From Verrucomicrobiaceae bacterium (GTDB lineage: Bacteria > Verrucomicrobiota > Verrucomicrobiia > Verrucomicrobiales > Verrucomicrobiaceae): DNA of 63,569 nucleotides. Below the pieces are notes generated by a model. That model made no database searches and was not told the origin of the DNA. It worked only from the letters and a program-made list of their open reading frames with translations. Positions 34,170 through 43,353 of the stretch are shown here, piece after piece. The first letter of the stretch is position 1. Each line of letters opens with the position of its first letter. Location of the stretch: assembly GCA_947466075.1 (NCBI GenBank), contig CANIBP010000038.1, positions 1-63,569 of the forward strand. Direction: 5' to 3'. A program made the translations under genes and the position numbers.

Positions 34170-35819
34170 TCACAGCGACACGCCCCGCTTCCACGGCAGG
34201 AAGTCGTCTTGGCCTAATGCCACAGCTTTCGGCGTGTAGTTGCCGCTGGCGGTGGCGATGACGAGTTCGAGCATGTCTTCGCCCATTTGCTCGACGGTCT
34301 TCGCGCCGGTGATGATGGGGCCGGTGTCGAAGTCGATGAGGTCGGGCATGCGACGGGCGAGGTCGGTGTTGGTGGAGATTTTGAGCGTGGGGCAGACGGG
34401 ATTGCCAGTGGGCGTGCCGAGGCCGGTGGTGAAGAGCATCATGTTGCAGCCGCCGCCGGCGAGGGCGGTGGTGCTTTCGACATCGTTGCCAGGTGTGCAG
34501 TAAAGCGTGAGGCCGCCGTGCTGGCGGATGGGCTCGGCGTAGTCGAGGACATCGACGATGGGACTGGTGCCGCCTTTTTTGGCCGCACCGGCGGACTTGA
34601 TGCCGTCGGTGATCAGGCCGTCGCGGATGTTGCCGGGGCTGGGATTGGCGTCGAAACCGGAGCCGCAGGCCTGTGCCGCGCCTTCATAGGCGCGCATGAG
34701 GCCGACGAATTTATCGGCGAGCGCGGCGGTGACGCAGCGGTCACTGAGACTTTGCTCGACACCGCAGAGTTCGGGGAACTCACTCAGCACGGGCGCACCG
34801 CCGAGCGATGCGAGCAGATCGGCGGTGTGGCCGATGGCAGGGTTGGCGGAGATGCCGGAGAAGCCGTCGCTGCCGCCGCATTCGACGGCCATGATAAGAT
34901 TGCTGAGGGCGCAGGGCTCACGCGTCTGCTCATTCGCGGTGGCGAGGCCAAGGAAGGTGTCGCGGATGGCATTGGCCATCATGTCACGCTCGGATTTGCT
35001 CTTCTGCTGCTCGTAGATGAGAAGCGGCTTGTTCATCGGCGGATAAAACGTGGCGAGTTCCTGCTCCAGCAGGCTGACCTGCGCATGCTGACAGCCGAGG
35101 CTGAGCACGGTGGCTCCGGCGACGTTGGAGCTATTGATGTAACCAGCAAGCAAACGGCACAACGCCTGCGCATCCTGCCGTGTGCCGCCGCAGCCGAGGC
35201 CGTGCTCAAGGAACTTCACGCCGTCGATGTTCTTGAAGACACGTGCGGTGGCGGAGGAGGACTCCTCTTCGAGCATGGCGGTCTCGATTTGCGCCTTGGA
35301 GGCACCTTCGCGCTGCATTTGCACCAAGCGATGCGCGAACTGCTCATAGGCCGAGGTTTTGCCGTAGCCGAGGCTGCGGGTGAGCGCCTCGCGCATGAAG
35401 GCGAGGTTGCGGTTCTCGCAGAAGACGAGCGGGATGACGATCCAGTGGTTCGCGGTGCCAGCGGGGCCGTGGGAGCGCTTGAAGCCGTTGAAGGTGCGGT
35501 TTTGCCACTTCGAGACATCGGGCGGCGTCCAGGTGTAGTCGCTCTGTTTGCCACTGAAGGCGGAGGTGGCGTGGACGACGTTGTGAGTGTGAATTAGCGC
35601 CCCTGCTGCGATGGGCTGCGTGGCTTTGCCGACGGTGACGCCATACATGGTGACGATGTCGCCCACGGCGAAGTCCTTAGCGGCGAACTTCTGCTTGGCG
35701 GGGATTTTTTCTCGCAGCGTCCAGATGGTGTCGTTCAAGGAGTGCGTGGTGCCTGCGGAGAGATCACTAAGGGCGACGATGGCATCGTCGGCAGGGTGGA
35801 CTTTGAGAATAGAAGCCAT
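34170..35819 (-). CDS. uxaA: altronate dehydratase
   Basis: UxaA dehydrates D-altronate to 2-keto-3-deoxygluconate in galacturonate catabolism. The 549-residue protein has an N-terminal SAF-type domain (about 10-85: VGDIVTMYGVTVGKATQPIA, HTHNVVH) and the catalytic UxaA/GarD domain with SLGCQHAQ, VECGGSDGFSGISANPAIG, LSEFPE and CTPGNDVESTTALAGGGCNM. Iron-ligand residues are expected among these. Members of the family also act on galactarate, so the substrate is inferred. With the pectate lyase at 11627 it forms a plausible path from pectin to 2-keto-3-deoxygluconate, though uxaB/uxaC are not in the window. Confidence 0.85.
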   Translation of the reverse strand: MASILKVHPADDAIVALSDLSAGTTHSLNDTIWTLREKIPAKQKFAAKDFAVGDIVTMYGVTVGKATQPIAAGALIHTHNVVHATSAFSGKQSDYTWTPPDVSKWQNRTFNGFKRSHGPAGTANHWIVIPLVFCENRNLAFMREALTRSLGYGKTSAYEQFAHRLVQMQREGASKAQIETAMLEEESSSATARVFKNIDGVKFLEHGLGCGGTRQDAQALCRLLAGYINSSNVAGATVLSLGCQHAQVSLLEQELATFYPPMNKPLLIYEQQKSKSERDMMANAIRDTFLGLATANEQTREPCALSNLIMAVECGGSDGFSGISANPAIGHTADLLASLGGAPVLSEFPELCGVEQSLSDRCVTAALADKFVGLMRAYEGAAQACGSGFDANPSPGNIRDGLITDGIKSAGAAKKGGTSPIVDVLDYAEPIRQHGGLTLYCTPGNDVESTTALAGGGCNMMLFTTGLGTPTGNPVCPTLKISTNTDLARRMPDLIDFDTGPIITGAKTVEQMGEDMLELVIATASGNYTPKAVALGQDDFLPWKRGVSL

Positions 35820-35908
35820 GGTTGCGGAGGAATAAAGCGCTGACGTGTTGAAGGGAAGGGTGAATTTTGAACTTTGCTCTTTCTACCAGACGGGCTTAGA
35901 TCGGAGAT

Positions 35909-37672
35909 ATGCTCGAAATTAACAATCTCTCCCATGTTGTACCCGGCAAGAAGAAGGAACCGCTCCGCGTGCTGGAGCAGGTTAGCTTTGTGGCACCCGG
36001 TGGTCATGTGCTGGCAGTGATCGGCCCATCCGGTAGCGGCAAAACGACACTCCTGCGCATCTTGGCCGGATTGACGGAGCCTGAGGCGGGCACTGTAACA
36101 CTGCGCTCTCGCGATTTGATCAAGCAGCCGCTCTATCCCAATCAACTCGGCTGGGTGCCTGCGGGTGATGACAGCCTGATCGAACATCTCACTGTGCGGG
36201 AAAATTTGATCAGTGCGGCGATGCTGCGCTGCGCCGGTGGTTCCAGGGATGAGGTGCTCTCGCGTGTGTCGCATGTGCTGGTGACTGTGGGGCTGGAAAA
36301 CATCGCAACAGAGCGCACCTCAGCATTGGCGCTGCCGCAGCGCCGCCGTTTGAAGCTAGGCCTCGCGCTGGTGGCGGACCCCGTAATCGTGCTGTGTGAT
36401 GACTTTACCGTGGGAATGGATGTGCGTAGCGAACGCGAGTTTGAAGCGCTGCTCAAGCTCGTCGCCACCGACCGGCCTGACCGCATCGTGATTCACGCCA
36501 CTGACTCACTGGCAAATCTGGGCGCGTACGACACGGTCGTGGTGCTGCATGAAGGCTACGTCGCATTCCACGGCCCCGCCCGTGCTGTGCCGCATTACTT
36601 CACCGTGCCGACGTATGATGAAGTGTATGCCCGCTTGGCAAAACGCCCCGCTCAGCGTTGGGGTGACTCATGGATGAAGCATCGCGACTCGTATTACGCG
36701 GCCTTTAAGCTTGGCGCGAAGGCCGAAGAACTCTCTCCAGCCGAGGAAGATCCCGGTGATGCTGATCGCACACTTGTCATGAAGCAACGCGGTGAGGAAG
36801 ACGAGGTAGAAGAGAAAAAGAAGCCCGCTGAGGTCGAGATTCGGCCGATCGTGCCACTGCCGGGCATGTTCAGCCAGGCGCAGCATCTGCTAAAACGCCG
36901 ATGGTCGCTGCTGCGCCGCACGCCACGTGAATGGATCACGCATGCATCGTTACTCCTAGGCGCACCGATTGTGGTCGCTTTGCTACTGATGCCCAATTTG
37001 AAATTGATCAAGGACATCAAAGCCGGCGCCTCGAATGACAATGTGCTCTGGCCGGCTGCCTACACGATCTCGATCATCGTTTTAATTCAAGTGCTGCTGG
37101 TCATGTTCATGGCGGTGAGGCTTGGCGCACGTGAGATCGCTTCACGTCGTGCCATTTATGAGCGTGAGCGCATCGGCGGTGTGTCGCCAGCCGCATGGCT
37201 GCTGGGATCACTGCTGTTTATGCTGCCGATCATCTTGGTGCAGAGTTTCTGGATGGAGATGTTTATCAGCATCGTTTCAGGCGGCCTGCCCGGCGCAGGA
37301 GGAGCGCTGTTGCTATTGCCGGCGCTTTCCGGCGTGGCGTTTGCGGCGATCTGCCTCGGCATCTCGGCGAACTCTAGCAGTGCTGAGCGTGCGCATAGTG
37401 TCTCACTGACGCTGCTGTGCGCGAACGTGCTTCTGAGTGGCGCTCTGCTCGGCTTTCCGCAGGCGCTGGGTCATGTGGTGCATCCGTTCATCACCGCTCA
37501 TTACGGCTGGTCAGGCATCATCGACTCGATGCAGAAAACGGTGTATTTCATGCCCATCGATCATTTCGTCAAAACGTGGTTCGCCACGCCAAATCTCGCG
37601 ATGATCATGCTGGGGGTTCACTTCGTCGTTGGCATGGTGCTTGCCTTTATTGGCCTGCGTCGTCGCGCATAA
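35909..37672 (+). CDS. ABCG-like fused ABC transporter with degenerate ATPase motifs
   Basis: This 587-residue half-transporter has an N-terminal ATPase domain (1-230), a charged linker (about 280-315) and a C-terminal ABC-2 membrane domain with five to six helices (about 345-585), the order of the ABCG/White group. Walker A is intact (GPSGSGKT, 39-46). The signature reads ALPQRRRLKLG instead of LSGGxxRR, the Q-loop reads GWVPAGDD without Gln, and Walker B VIVLCDD has Asp165 where the catalytic Glu is expected. The H-loop His is present (VIHATDS). It would work as a dimer; reduced or partner-dependent ATP hydrolysis is an inference. Substrate unknown. The GcvH-like gene follows 24 bases later. 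Confidence 0.8.
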   Translation: MLEINNLSHVVPGKKKEPLRVLEQVSFVAPGGHVLAVIGPSGSGKTTLLRILAGLTEPEAGTVTLRSRDLIKQPLYPNQLGWVPAGDDSLIEHLTVRENLISAAMLRCAGGSRDEVLSRVSHVLVTVGLENIATERTSALALPQRRRLKLGLALVADPVIVLCDDFTVGMDVRSEREFEALLKLVATDRPDRIVIHATDSLANLGAYDTVVVLHEGYVAFHGPARAVPHYFTVPTYDEVYARLAKRPAQRWGDSWMKHRDSYYAAFKLGAKAEELSPAEEDPGDADRTLVMKQRGEEDEVEEKKKPAEVEIRPIVPLPGMFSQAQHLLKRRWSLLRRTPREWITHASLLLGAPIVVALLLMPNLKLIKDIKAGASNDNVLWPAAYTISIIVLIQVLLVMFMAVRLGAREIASRRAIYERERIGGVSPAAWLLGSLLFMLPIILVQSFWMEMFISIVSGGLPGAGGALLLLPALSGVAFAAICLGISANSSSAERAHSVSLTLLCANVLLSGALLGFPQALGHVVHPFITAHYGWSGIIDSMQKTVYFMPIDHFVKTWFATPNLAMIMLGVHFVVGMVLAFIGLRRRA

Positions 37673-37696
37673 CGTGTTTCGTTTTGTTGTTCGCCC

Positions 37697-38176
37697 ATGC
37701 CGCTGAATTTCATCCGCTTCAAGCACGCTCGGTTCTCCGCACGTTTCCCTGACACCTTCCGCTACTCACGCTCGCACTACTGGATGGCGCCCGTGGAGGG
37801 CGAGTCGAATCTATGGCGCGTAGGCTTCACCAAATTCGCCACGCGCATGCTCGGTGAACTGGTCGATTGCGAATGGAAACCCGCTGAAGGCGGCCCCGTA
37901 GCCCCCGGTGACAACATCGGCTGGGTCGAAGGCTTCAAAGCCGCGTCCGATGTCTATTGCGTGATGAATGGTGCCTTTGCCGGCGGCAATCCCGAACTCA
38001 AAGTCGATGCCTGCATCGTGCGCAGCGATCCCTATGAGCAAGGCTGGCTCTACAGCGTAAGGGGAGAGCCGGAGCCCGAATCACTCGATGTGCAAGGCTA
38101 TATTGATCTCCTCAGCGGCACGATCCAGCGCATGGCGGAAGAAGGGCACGGTGAGGAAGGCGGCACTGACGAATGA
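37697..38176 (+). CDS. GcvH-like lipoyl-carrier protein
   Basis: This 159-residue protein matches glycine-cleavage H proteins over its core: VGFTKFATRMLGELVDCEW, then the lipoyl-lysine region WVEGFKAASDVY with Lys81, and SDPYEQGWLYSV. The Lys is kept although the canonical ESVKA reads EGFKA. Length exceeds a usual H protein (about 128) because of a longer N-terminus and a Glu-rich tail. No gcvT, gcvP or lipoyl ligase is in the window, so it may be a stand-alone lipoyl carrier rather than the housekeeping H protein. It follows the ABCG-like gene and may share its transcript. Confidence 0.75.
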   Translation: MPLNFIRFKHARFSARFPDTFRYSRSHYWMAPVEGESNLWRVGFTKFATRMLGELVDCEWKPAEGGPVAPGDNIGWVEGFKAASDVYCVMNGAFAGGNPELKVDACIVRSDPYEQGWLYSVRGEPEPESLDVQGYIDLLSGTIQRMAEEGHGEEGGTDE

Positions 38177-38207
38177 TGAAGTTAGTGACAATGGATTATT
38201 CGAATTA

Positions 38208-38311
38208 ACCGCAAAGAGGCGTAGGGGCGGAGGAAGCAGAGATTTAAATTCAATTCTCAGCCGTCTCTGCCTCCTTGCCATCTCTGCCTCTTTGCTCCTC
38301 TGCGGCAAAGT
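38208..38311. repeat. imperfect inverted intergenic repeat (CCGCAAAGAGGC type)
   Basis: A left part with ACCGCAAAGAGGC and GGAAGCAGAGAT is mirrored by a right part with TCTCTGCCTCC, TCTCTGCCTCTTTGC and TCTGCGG. It lies between the convergent GcvH-like and PVC dehydrogenase genes. It could act as a bidirectional terminator or be a mobile repeat. Confidence 0.6.
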
Positions 38312-38326
38312 CGAGCGTTCCTATGG

Positions 38327-41300
38327 TCACTTCCCGAGCAGGAACGCAATCAAGTCCGCCATCTGTTCCTTCGTGATCGCGGCTTCGAGGCCCACAGGCA
38401 TGAGCGTGCGATCCAGACACTTCATTTCCTTGATGGCGCTGCGTTGGAGCGTCTCTTTCGCTCCACCCATCATCGCGAGCACTACGCTGTCGCTGGTTTC
38501 GGCTTGAATGAGGCCGCTGAGAGTGCGTCCGTCTTTGGTGTCGATCTGGTAGGCGCTCCAGCGGGCCTCAAACATGCGGTTGGGATCGAGGATGTCGGAG
38601 AGGAGGCCTTCCGGGGGCTTCACTTTCACATCGGAGAGCGGCGGGCCGACATCGACACCCATCGTGCCGTGCTTGTGGCAGGTGATGCAGATGGTGGCGA
38701 ATACGGCCTGACCTTTTTTGGAGTCGCCTTTCATCGTGGTGGTGACCATGTAGTCCTTCACGACAGCAGCGCGATCGCTGCTGGCTTCGCCGAAGAGTTT
38801 CTTCGCGAGATCGGTCATTTCTCCCGTGCCGCGTTGGTAACGCCAGCGTGTTTCGACATCGACCCAAGCGGTGGGGAACTCGCCCTTTTCCATGCGCTTG
38901 AACAAATCGAGCGCGGTGGTGGCATTCGCGGTGAGGATCGGCACGAGGGCGCGTTTGATCGCGGGGCCGGCCTTCGGTAGCAGTTCATAGATGAACGGGG
39001 CGGTGCTGGTGGCGGCGTATTTCTTCAGCAGGGCCAACGTAGCGGTGGTGAGTTCGTCGGGCTGGTTGCTGGTGAGCAACTGCTTCACCACTGGCTGCAC
39101 TGCGTCCCATTTCCGCTGACCGAGCAACGGCAAGACGGCGAGGCGTTGGTCGAGCGGGGCTTTCGGGTCAGCGATGATGTCATCGATCTTTGACTGGAGC
39201 GCAGAGATCTCTTTGGCGGCGTCTTCGTGGCCTTTGGGCAGCTTGGCGAGGACTTGGAGCAAAGCGGGTTTCCACCAGAGAAGCTGTCCGGGTTGTTTTT
39301 GCAGAAGGGACAGCGCGGCATTCACATCATCGGCTTCTGCATCAGCGAGAGCGCCTGCGGCGAACGTTCGCAGGGTGGTGCTGCGATTCTCGGAGAAGGT
39401 GCTGAAGAAGCTTTCGCCAAGCAGGCTGAGGATACGGCCCATCTGCTTGCTGGCCGTCGAGGCGACCATCTTGGCCATCCAAGGATCGTCGGCATGCTTC
39501 GTGAGAATGGTGGCGAGTTCCTTGGCATCGGTGATTGCAGGCACTTTGAGGAAGAGAGCGCGGGCAGCGTGTTCGGCGGGCACTTTGCCCCAACCGACTT
39601 CAGGAATGGCGTGGTATTTGCCGGGAGTTTTGGTGACGAGCTTCTGGGTGCCTTTGGGAATGACACGCCAGATGCGGCCATGGTTTTCGCCCTGGCGCAT
39701 GTCGTGGGTTTTGACGAATTCCTCGGGGAAGAAGCGGGCGTGGTCGATCCAGCGGCGGTAGATGTCGCAGATGTAGATCGCGCCGTCGGGGCCGGTGGTG
39801 AAGTTCACGGGGCGGCTCCATTCGTCGCTGCTGCGGAAGAACTCGGTGCGGTCGCCGACGCGGGTGGCTTTGAGTGAGGCACCATTCGGCTCGACCTTGT
39901 AGCGGGTGACGAGCTGGCCGGTGGGATCGGGGACGAAGATATTGTTTTTCAGCTCGGGCATCAAGGGGCCGCGATAGACGCCGAGACCGGAACATGCGGT
40001 GTTGGTGCCGGCATGCGCGTCAGCAGTGGTGTGGGTGATTTGCAGCGGGAAGACGCGGGTCTCGGCTCCAAATGGGGCGATGTCCTCGAAGTTCTGTGTG
40101 ATGCCAGCATTCGGATTCCGCAGCATGGCCTCGTAGGGCATGACGGTGAACATGAGCGGGTTGCGGTTCGAGCAGTAGAAGTGGTGGCCCCAGTCGTCGA
40201 ACGCGCCGCCGTATTGGCCGCGACCGCCGGTGGGCGTGATCTTGTCGGTGCGCGGGTCCCATTTGAAGTTGGAGCCGGGGATGTTGACGACATCGGCGGG
40301 TTTGTCGGCGGGATAGATCTCACGTGCATCGAGGCCGTTGTTGAAATGCACGCAGCCATCGAGTCCCCAGCGCGGGGCGCTGACTTGGAGTTGGGCATGC
40401 TTGGGATTGAAACCGTTGACGAGCGGTTTGATTTCATCGGCCTTGCCGTCGCCATTGGTGTCTTTGAGGAACAGAACCTGCGAGCGCGTGGTGGCGATGA
40501 GGCCGCCGTTGTAGGGCAAGAGGCCCTGCACGTTGTCCATGTGATCGGCAAAGGTCACGGCCTTGTCCATGCGACCATCGCCGTCTTCATCGGTGAGCAA
40601 TTGAATGCGCGAGAGCCACGGATCGCCTTGATTCGGCGGGCCGAGCGGGTAGTCACGCATATCGGCAACATACATGCGGCCCTGCGCATCCCAGGTGCAT
40701 TCGACCGGATCAAGCACGAGCGGTTCGGCGGCGACGAGTTGCACTTCATAGGGCCCGTCGAGCTGAATACGCTTCATGGATTCCTCGGGCGAAAGCGGTT
40801 TGTCTTGTCCGGCGCGCACTTCGCCGATGTCACTGCCGCCGCTGGCCTGGAGGGCGCTCCATTTTTCTTTAAACTCGCCGAGCGGATACAATTCGTAGCG
40901 GCGCACGATCATTTCCGCGCCTTCGGTTTGCAGCAGGATTTTGCCTTCGCTGGGTTTGCAGTCGAAGGCCTCGTTCACCATCGAGCCATTGACGAAATAC
41001 TGCAGCGTGTCGCCCTTGGCGATGACTTCGAGGCGGTTCCATTCGCCGGAGGGCGATTCGACATCTTCGCGACCACGGAAGCCTTTCTTGTCCACCCAAT
41101 CAACATCGCGATGCTTCCAATTGATGCGGCCCTTGGTCACGGTCTGGCGCGGTTCGCCCTTCTTCCAGATCTTCTCTTTGTCACGATCGAGCATGAACTC
41201 GGACGAGAGCGAGGTCGTCAACTCGGTGCCGTCGGCAAGCTTCGGCGAGAGCACGAGGATGTCGCCGATGCCGCCCTCGATGATTTGTGCCTCAATGCTG

Positions 41301-41674
41301 GCCATCCAGGTGTCGCTGTAAGCGCCGTGCGGGCCATAGGCATGCAGTAGAATGCCGTTGTCCATCGCGGCATGCTCGCGTTTGCCCCAGGTCTTCGCGC
41401 CCCACTTGAATTCGATGACGAGATGGTAGTCGCGGTAGTTTTCCTTCGTGGCAACATAGCCATAGCCGCGTCCGCTGATGTGGAAGGTGCCATCTGCTGC
41501 GAAGGTCCAGATGTCCTTCGGATCATCGTGGAAATCCATCTTCGGATTCACGTGGTGCTCGACGTTGCCGGATTTGATCACATCGAAGAGATTGATCTTC
41601 GCTTTGACAGCTTCGGCGGCACTGAGGCTGCACACGAAGCACATGAGAGGAACGACAAGGTTGGAGAGGCGCAT
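38327..41674 (-). CDS. DUF1080 domain fused to a PVC-type dehydrogenase with cytochrome c site
   Basis: This 1115-residue exported protein has a signal peptide (SNLVVPLMCFVCSLSAAEA), an N-terminal DUF1080/concanavalin-like domain (about 20-230, with AMDNGILLHAYGPHG and GEWNRLEVIAKGDTLQYFVN), a beta-propeller dehydrogenase (about 270-690, DPVECTWDAQGRMYVADMRD), HEAT-like helices (about 720-960) and a haem site CITCH at 996-1000. DUF1080 is a glycoside/3-keto-sugar hydrolase fold found in the same bacteria. The fusion suggests binding or hydrolysis of a glycan and oxidation by one polypeptide. ATG 41674 is chosen because it begins the signal; an ATG 30 bases earlier exists. Confidence 0.85.
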   Translation of the reverse strand: MRLSNLVVPLMCFVCSLSAAEAVKAKINLFDVIKSGNVEHHVNPKMDFHDDPKDIWTFAADGTFHISGRGYGYVATKENYRDYHLVIEFKWGAKTWGKREHAAMDNGILLHAYGPHGAYSDTWMASIEAQIIEGGIGDILVLSPKLADGTELTTSLSSEFMLDRDKEKIWKKGEPRQTVTKGRINWKHRDVDWVDKKGFRGREDVESPSGEWNRLEVIAKGDTLQYFVNGSMVNEAFDCKPSEGKILLQTEGAEMIVRRYELYPLGEFKEKWSALQASGGSDIGEVRAGQDKPLSPEESMKRIQLDGPYEVQLVAAEPLVLDPVECTWDAQGRMYVADMRDYPLGPPNQGDPWLSRIQLLTDEDGDGRMDKAVTFADHMDNVQGLLPYNGGLIATTRSQVLFLKDTNGDGKADEIKPLVNGFNPKHAQLQVSAPRWGLDGCVHFNNGLDAREIYPADKPADVVNIPGSNFKWDPRTDKITPTGGRGQYGGAFDDWGHHFYCSNRNPLMFTVMPYEAMLRNPNAGITQNFEDIAPFGAETRVFPLQITHTTADAHAGTNTACSGLGVYRGPLMPELKNNIFVPDPTGQLVTRYKVEPNGASLKATRVGDRTEFFRSSDEWSRPVNFTTGPDGAIYICDIYRRWIDHARFFPEEFVKTHDMRQGENHGRIWRVIPKGTQKLVTKTPGKYHAIPEVGWGKVPAEHAARALFLKVPAITDAKELATILTKHADDPWMAKMVASTASKQMGRILSLLGESFFSTFSENRSTTLRTFAAGALADAEADDVNAALSLLQKQPGQLLWWKPALLQVLAKLPKGHEDAAKEISALQSKIDDIIADPKAPLDQRLAVLPLLGQRKWDAVQPVVKQLLTSNQPDELTTATLALLKKYAATSTAPFIYELLPKAGPAIKRALVPILTANATTALDLFKRMEKGEFPTAWVDVETRWRYQRGTGEMTDLAKKLFGEASSDRAAVVKDYMVTTTMKGDSKKGQAVFATICITCHKHGTMGVDVGPPLSDVKVKPPEGLLSDILDPNRMFEARWSAYQIDTKDGRTLSGLIQAETSDSVVLAMMGGAKETLQRSAIKEMKCLDRTLMPVGLEAAITKEQMADLIAFLLGK

Positions 41675-41829
41675 GGCGAGGATACGGAGGGAGAGAGAAA
41701 ACATTACGGCGTGAGTGCGGATGAGGCAGACACGAATGCGACCAAACTTGGTGCTTTTGTGTTAAAGGGGGGATAGCATTTGAAAAGATTTTACCTCTCT
41801 CTTTTTTCCTGAAACTAGAAGCGGTTTTG

Positions 41830-41835
41830 TATACT
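41830..41835 (+). promoter_or_regulatory. candidate -10 box for a small gene
   Basis: TATACT at 41830-41835 matches the -10 consensus at five of six positions. A weak -35 (CTGAAA, 41809-41814) lies 15 bases upstream, which is shorter than ideal. Transcription would begin about 20 bases before the ATG at 41864. Confidence 0.35.
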
Positions 41836-41863
41836 CGAATGGCATCTTATGTGTTCTACAGGC

Positions 41864-42016
41864 ATGAAGATACTGAGTCACGATCCGGGTGCACGCGGCA
41901 CGCATGGCAGTCCGGGACGCAGTGAGATCCGGAAGACGAAGCATCGGGTCATGGGCTCACGGCAGTCCCAGCGGCCGCTGGAGCGCAGCAATCAACCGCG
42001 TCAGAAACGCGGTTAA
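41864..42016 (+). CDS. small Arg/Lys-rich candidate protein
   Basis: An open frame of 50 residues starts MKILSHDPGARGTHGSPGRS and ends SNQPRQKRG. It is strongly basic, has no hydrophobic stretch and would be disordered. In its favour are an in-frame ATG shortly after a promoter-like -10 box and a location outside any annotated gene. Against it, there is no clear Shine-Dalgarno, and GC-rich DNA often yields arginine-rich open frames by chance. Its end is six bases before the convergent DUF4010 pseudogene stop. Confidence 0.35.
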   Translation: MKILSHDPGARGTHGSPGRSEIRKTKHRVMGSRQSQRPLERSNQPRQKRG

Positions 42017-42022
42017 GCTCCA

Positions 42023-43265
42023 TCAAGGCCACAGCGCCAGAATCGCTGCACCACCGAGCAAGGCGGTGGTCAATCCCAGCAGCACGGGCTTGATGAAAGC
42101 ACGTGCACCGAGGGTCATGACGAGGATGCCTTTGAAGACGATGTTGGCCAGGCCTCCCAGCAGGATCATGCGCCAAGCGGTGGACGTTTCCAGACTGGCG
42201 GTGCTGACCAAGCGCGAGGTGGAGAGGGTGATGGCGTCCATGTCGGTGAGGCCGGAGATGGCCGCGGCGACGTAGAGGCCGGAGTGGCCGAAATGGTGGC
42301 GTGCCGCAGCGACGATGAGCAATACAACGGCATAGAGCAGACCGAAGACGACGGCGCTCTTGAGTTCGGAGGGCGGTGATTCGTCGGCGGTGTGCTTGTT
42401 CGATCGTTCGGACAGGCGATGCGTGATGGCGGCGATGAGACCAAACCAGAACATCATGGCGATGAGCGGTGGCAGCAATGGCGACTTCGACGATGACACG
42501 GAGAAAGACGATGGCAGAGGCAATCAAGGTGATGGCGGCCAAAGTAATGCCGCAGGCACCCGCCACACGGCTGCGGCGTGCCAGGCTGGCCGTGGTGGCG
42601 GTGCTGGAGATCAAACCACCGAAGATACCAGCGAGCGCTGCGCCCTTGCTGCCGCTGATGAATTTACCTGCGAGGTAGGCGGTCAGGCTGATGCCGACGA
42701 TGAGCACGACCATGAGCACGACCATGAGCCAGATGGCAAAGGGATTGAGCGCGCCGAGGTAACCCATCTCGCGATTTGGCAAAGCGGGCAAGATGACGAG
42801 CCCTGCGAGCACGAGGCGGGCGATCTCACGCAGATCGTCTTCGCCAATGCGGCGCACCATGTCGTGCAGCGGTTTTTTACTCTGCAACAGTACCATGACC
42901 GTGCCGGCGATGATCACGGCGACAAGCCGCAGACCATGCATGGTGATCATGCCCGTGGTGAACATCACCAGCATGGCCATTTCCGTGGTGAGGCCGGAAT
43001 CAGGCTCCTTATTCTGCATTTCAGCCAGATGGCCGATGATGACGACACTGACGCAGGTGATCAGCGCTGCGGCGATGACCCAACCGCCGTAGAGAATCCC
43101 CAGCAGGCCGCAGAGCGCACCCAGGAGTGAGAGCAGGGCAAAGGTGCGAATGCCTGCGACACGGTTCTGCACCCATTCACGCTGCAATCCGACCAACAGG
43201 CCCAAGCCGAGCGCCGTGCCAAAGGACTGCAACAGCTCGGCGGTTTCTGGTAAAGGCGTGGGCAT
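42023..43265 (-). pseudogene. MgtC/DUF4010 membrane protein, frameshifted
   Basis: The first part (43265 to about 42470) encodes MPTPLPETAELLQSFGTALG then LGLLVGLQREW, a typical MgtC/SapB-like start, and several membrane helices, ending VIVEVAIAA. The continuation (PPLIAMMFWFGLIAAITHRL ... LGGAAILALWP) is in another frame and runs to 42023. The two halves join if one base is removed at about 42465-42475, giving a complete DUF4010 protein of about 413 residues. Without the correction the first frame runs on into an arginine/histidine-rich nonsense tail. Either the gene is recently inactivated or the read has a one-base error. Confidence 0.75.
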
Positions 43266-43353
43266 AATAGATGAACGAAATGAAGTTGGTATTTCACACG
43301 CACTTGCCATGCAGGCCAACCCAGTCCAAGAAACTACCTCCCACGCACCAACC

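Larger units (their letters stand above)
41675..42022. other. intergenic stretch holding a promoter and one small candidate gene
   Basis: The first part (to about 41860) is AT-rich and holds the upstream region of the DUF1080-PVC gene and a promoter-like TATACT at 41830. The rest is covered by a small basic open frame on the plus strand (41864-42016). An open frame on the minus strand here is not supported by any start signal. Confidence 0.5.

Noticed and set aside
41762..41944. A 60-residue minus-strand frame
   Set aside because: It has no start signal and its composition is that of random reading; the plus-strand small frame there is somewhat better supported.
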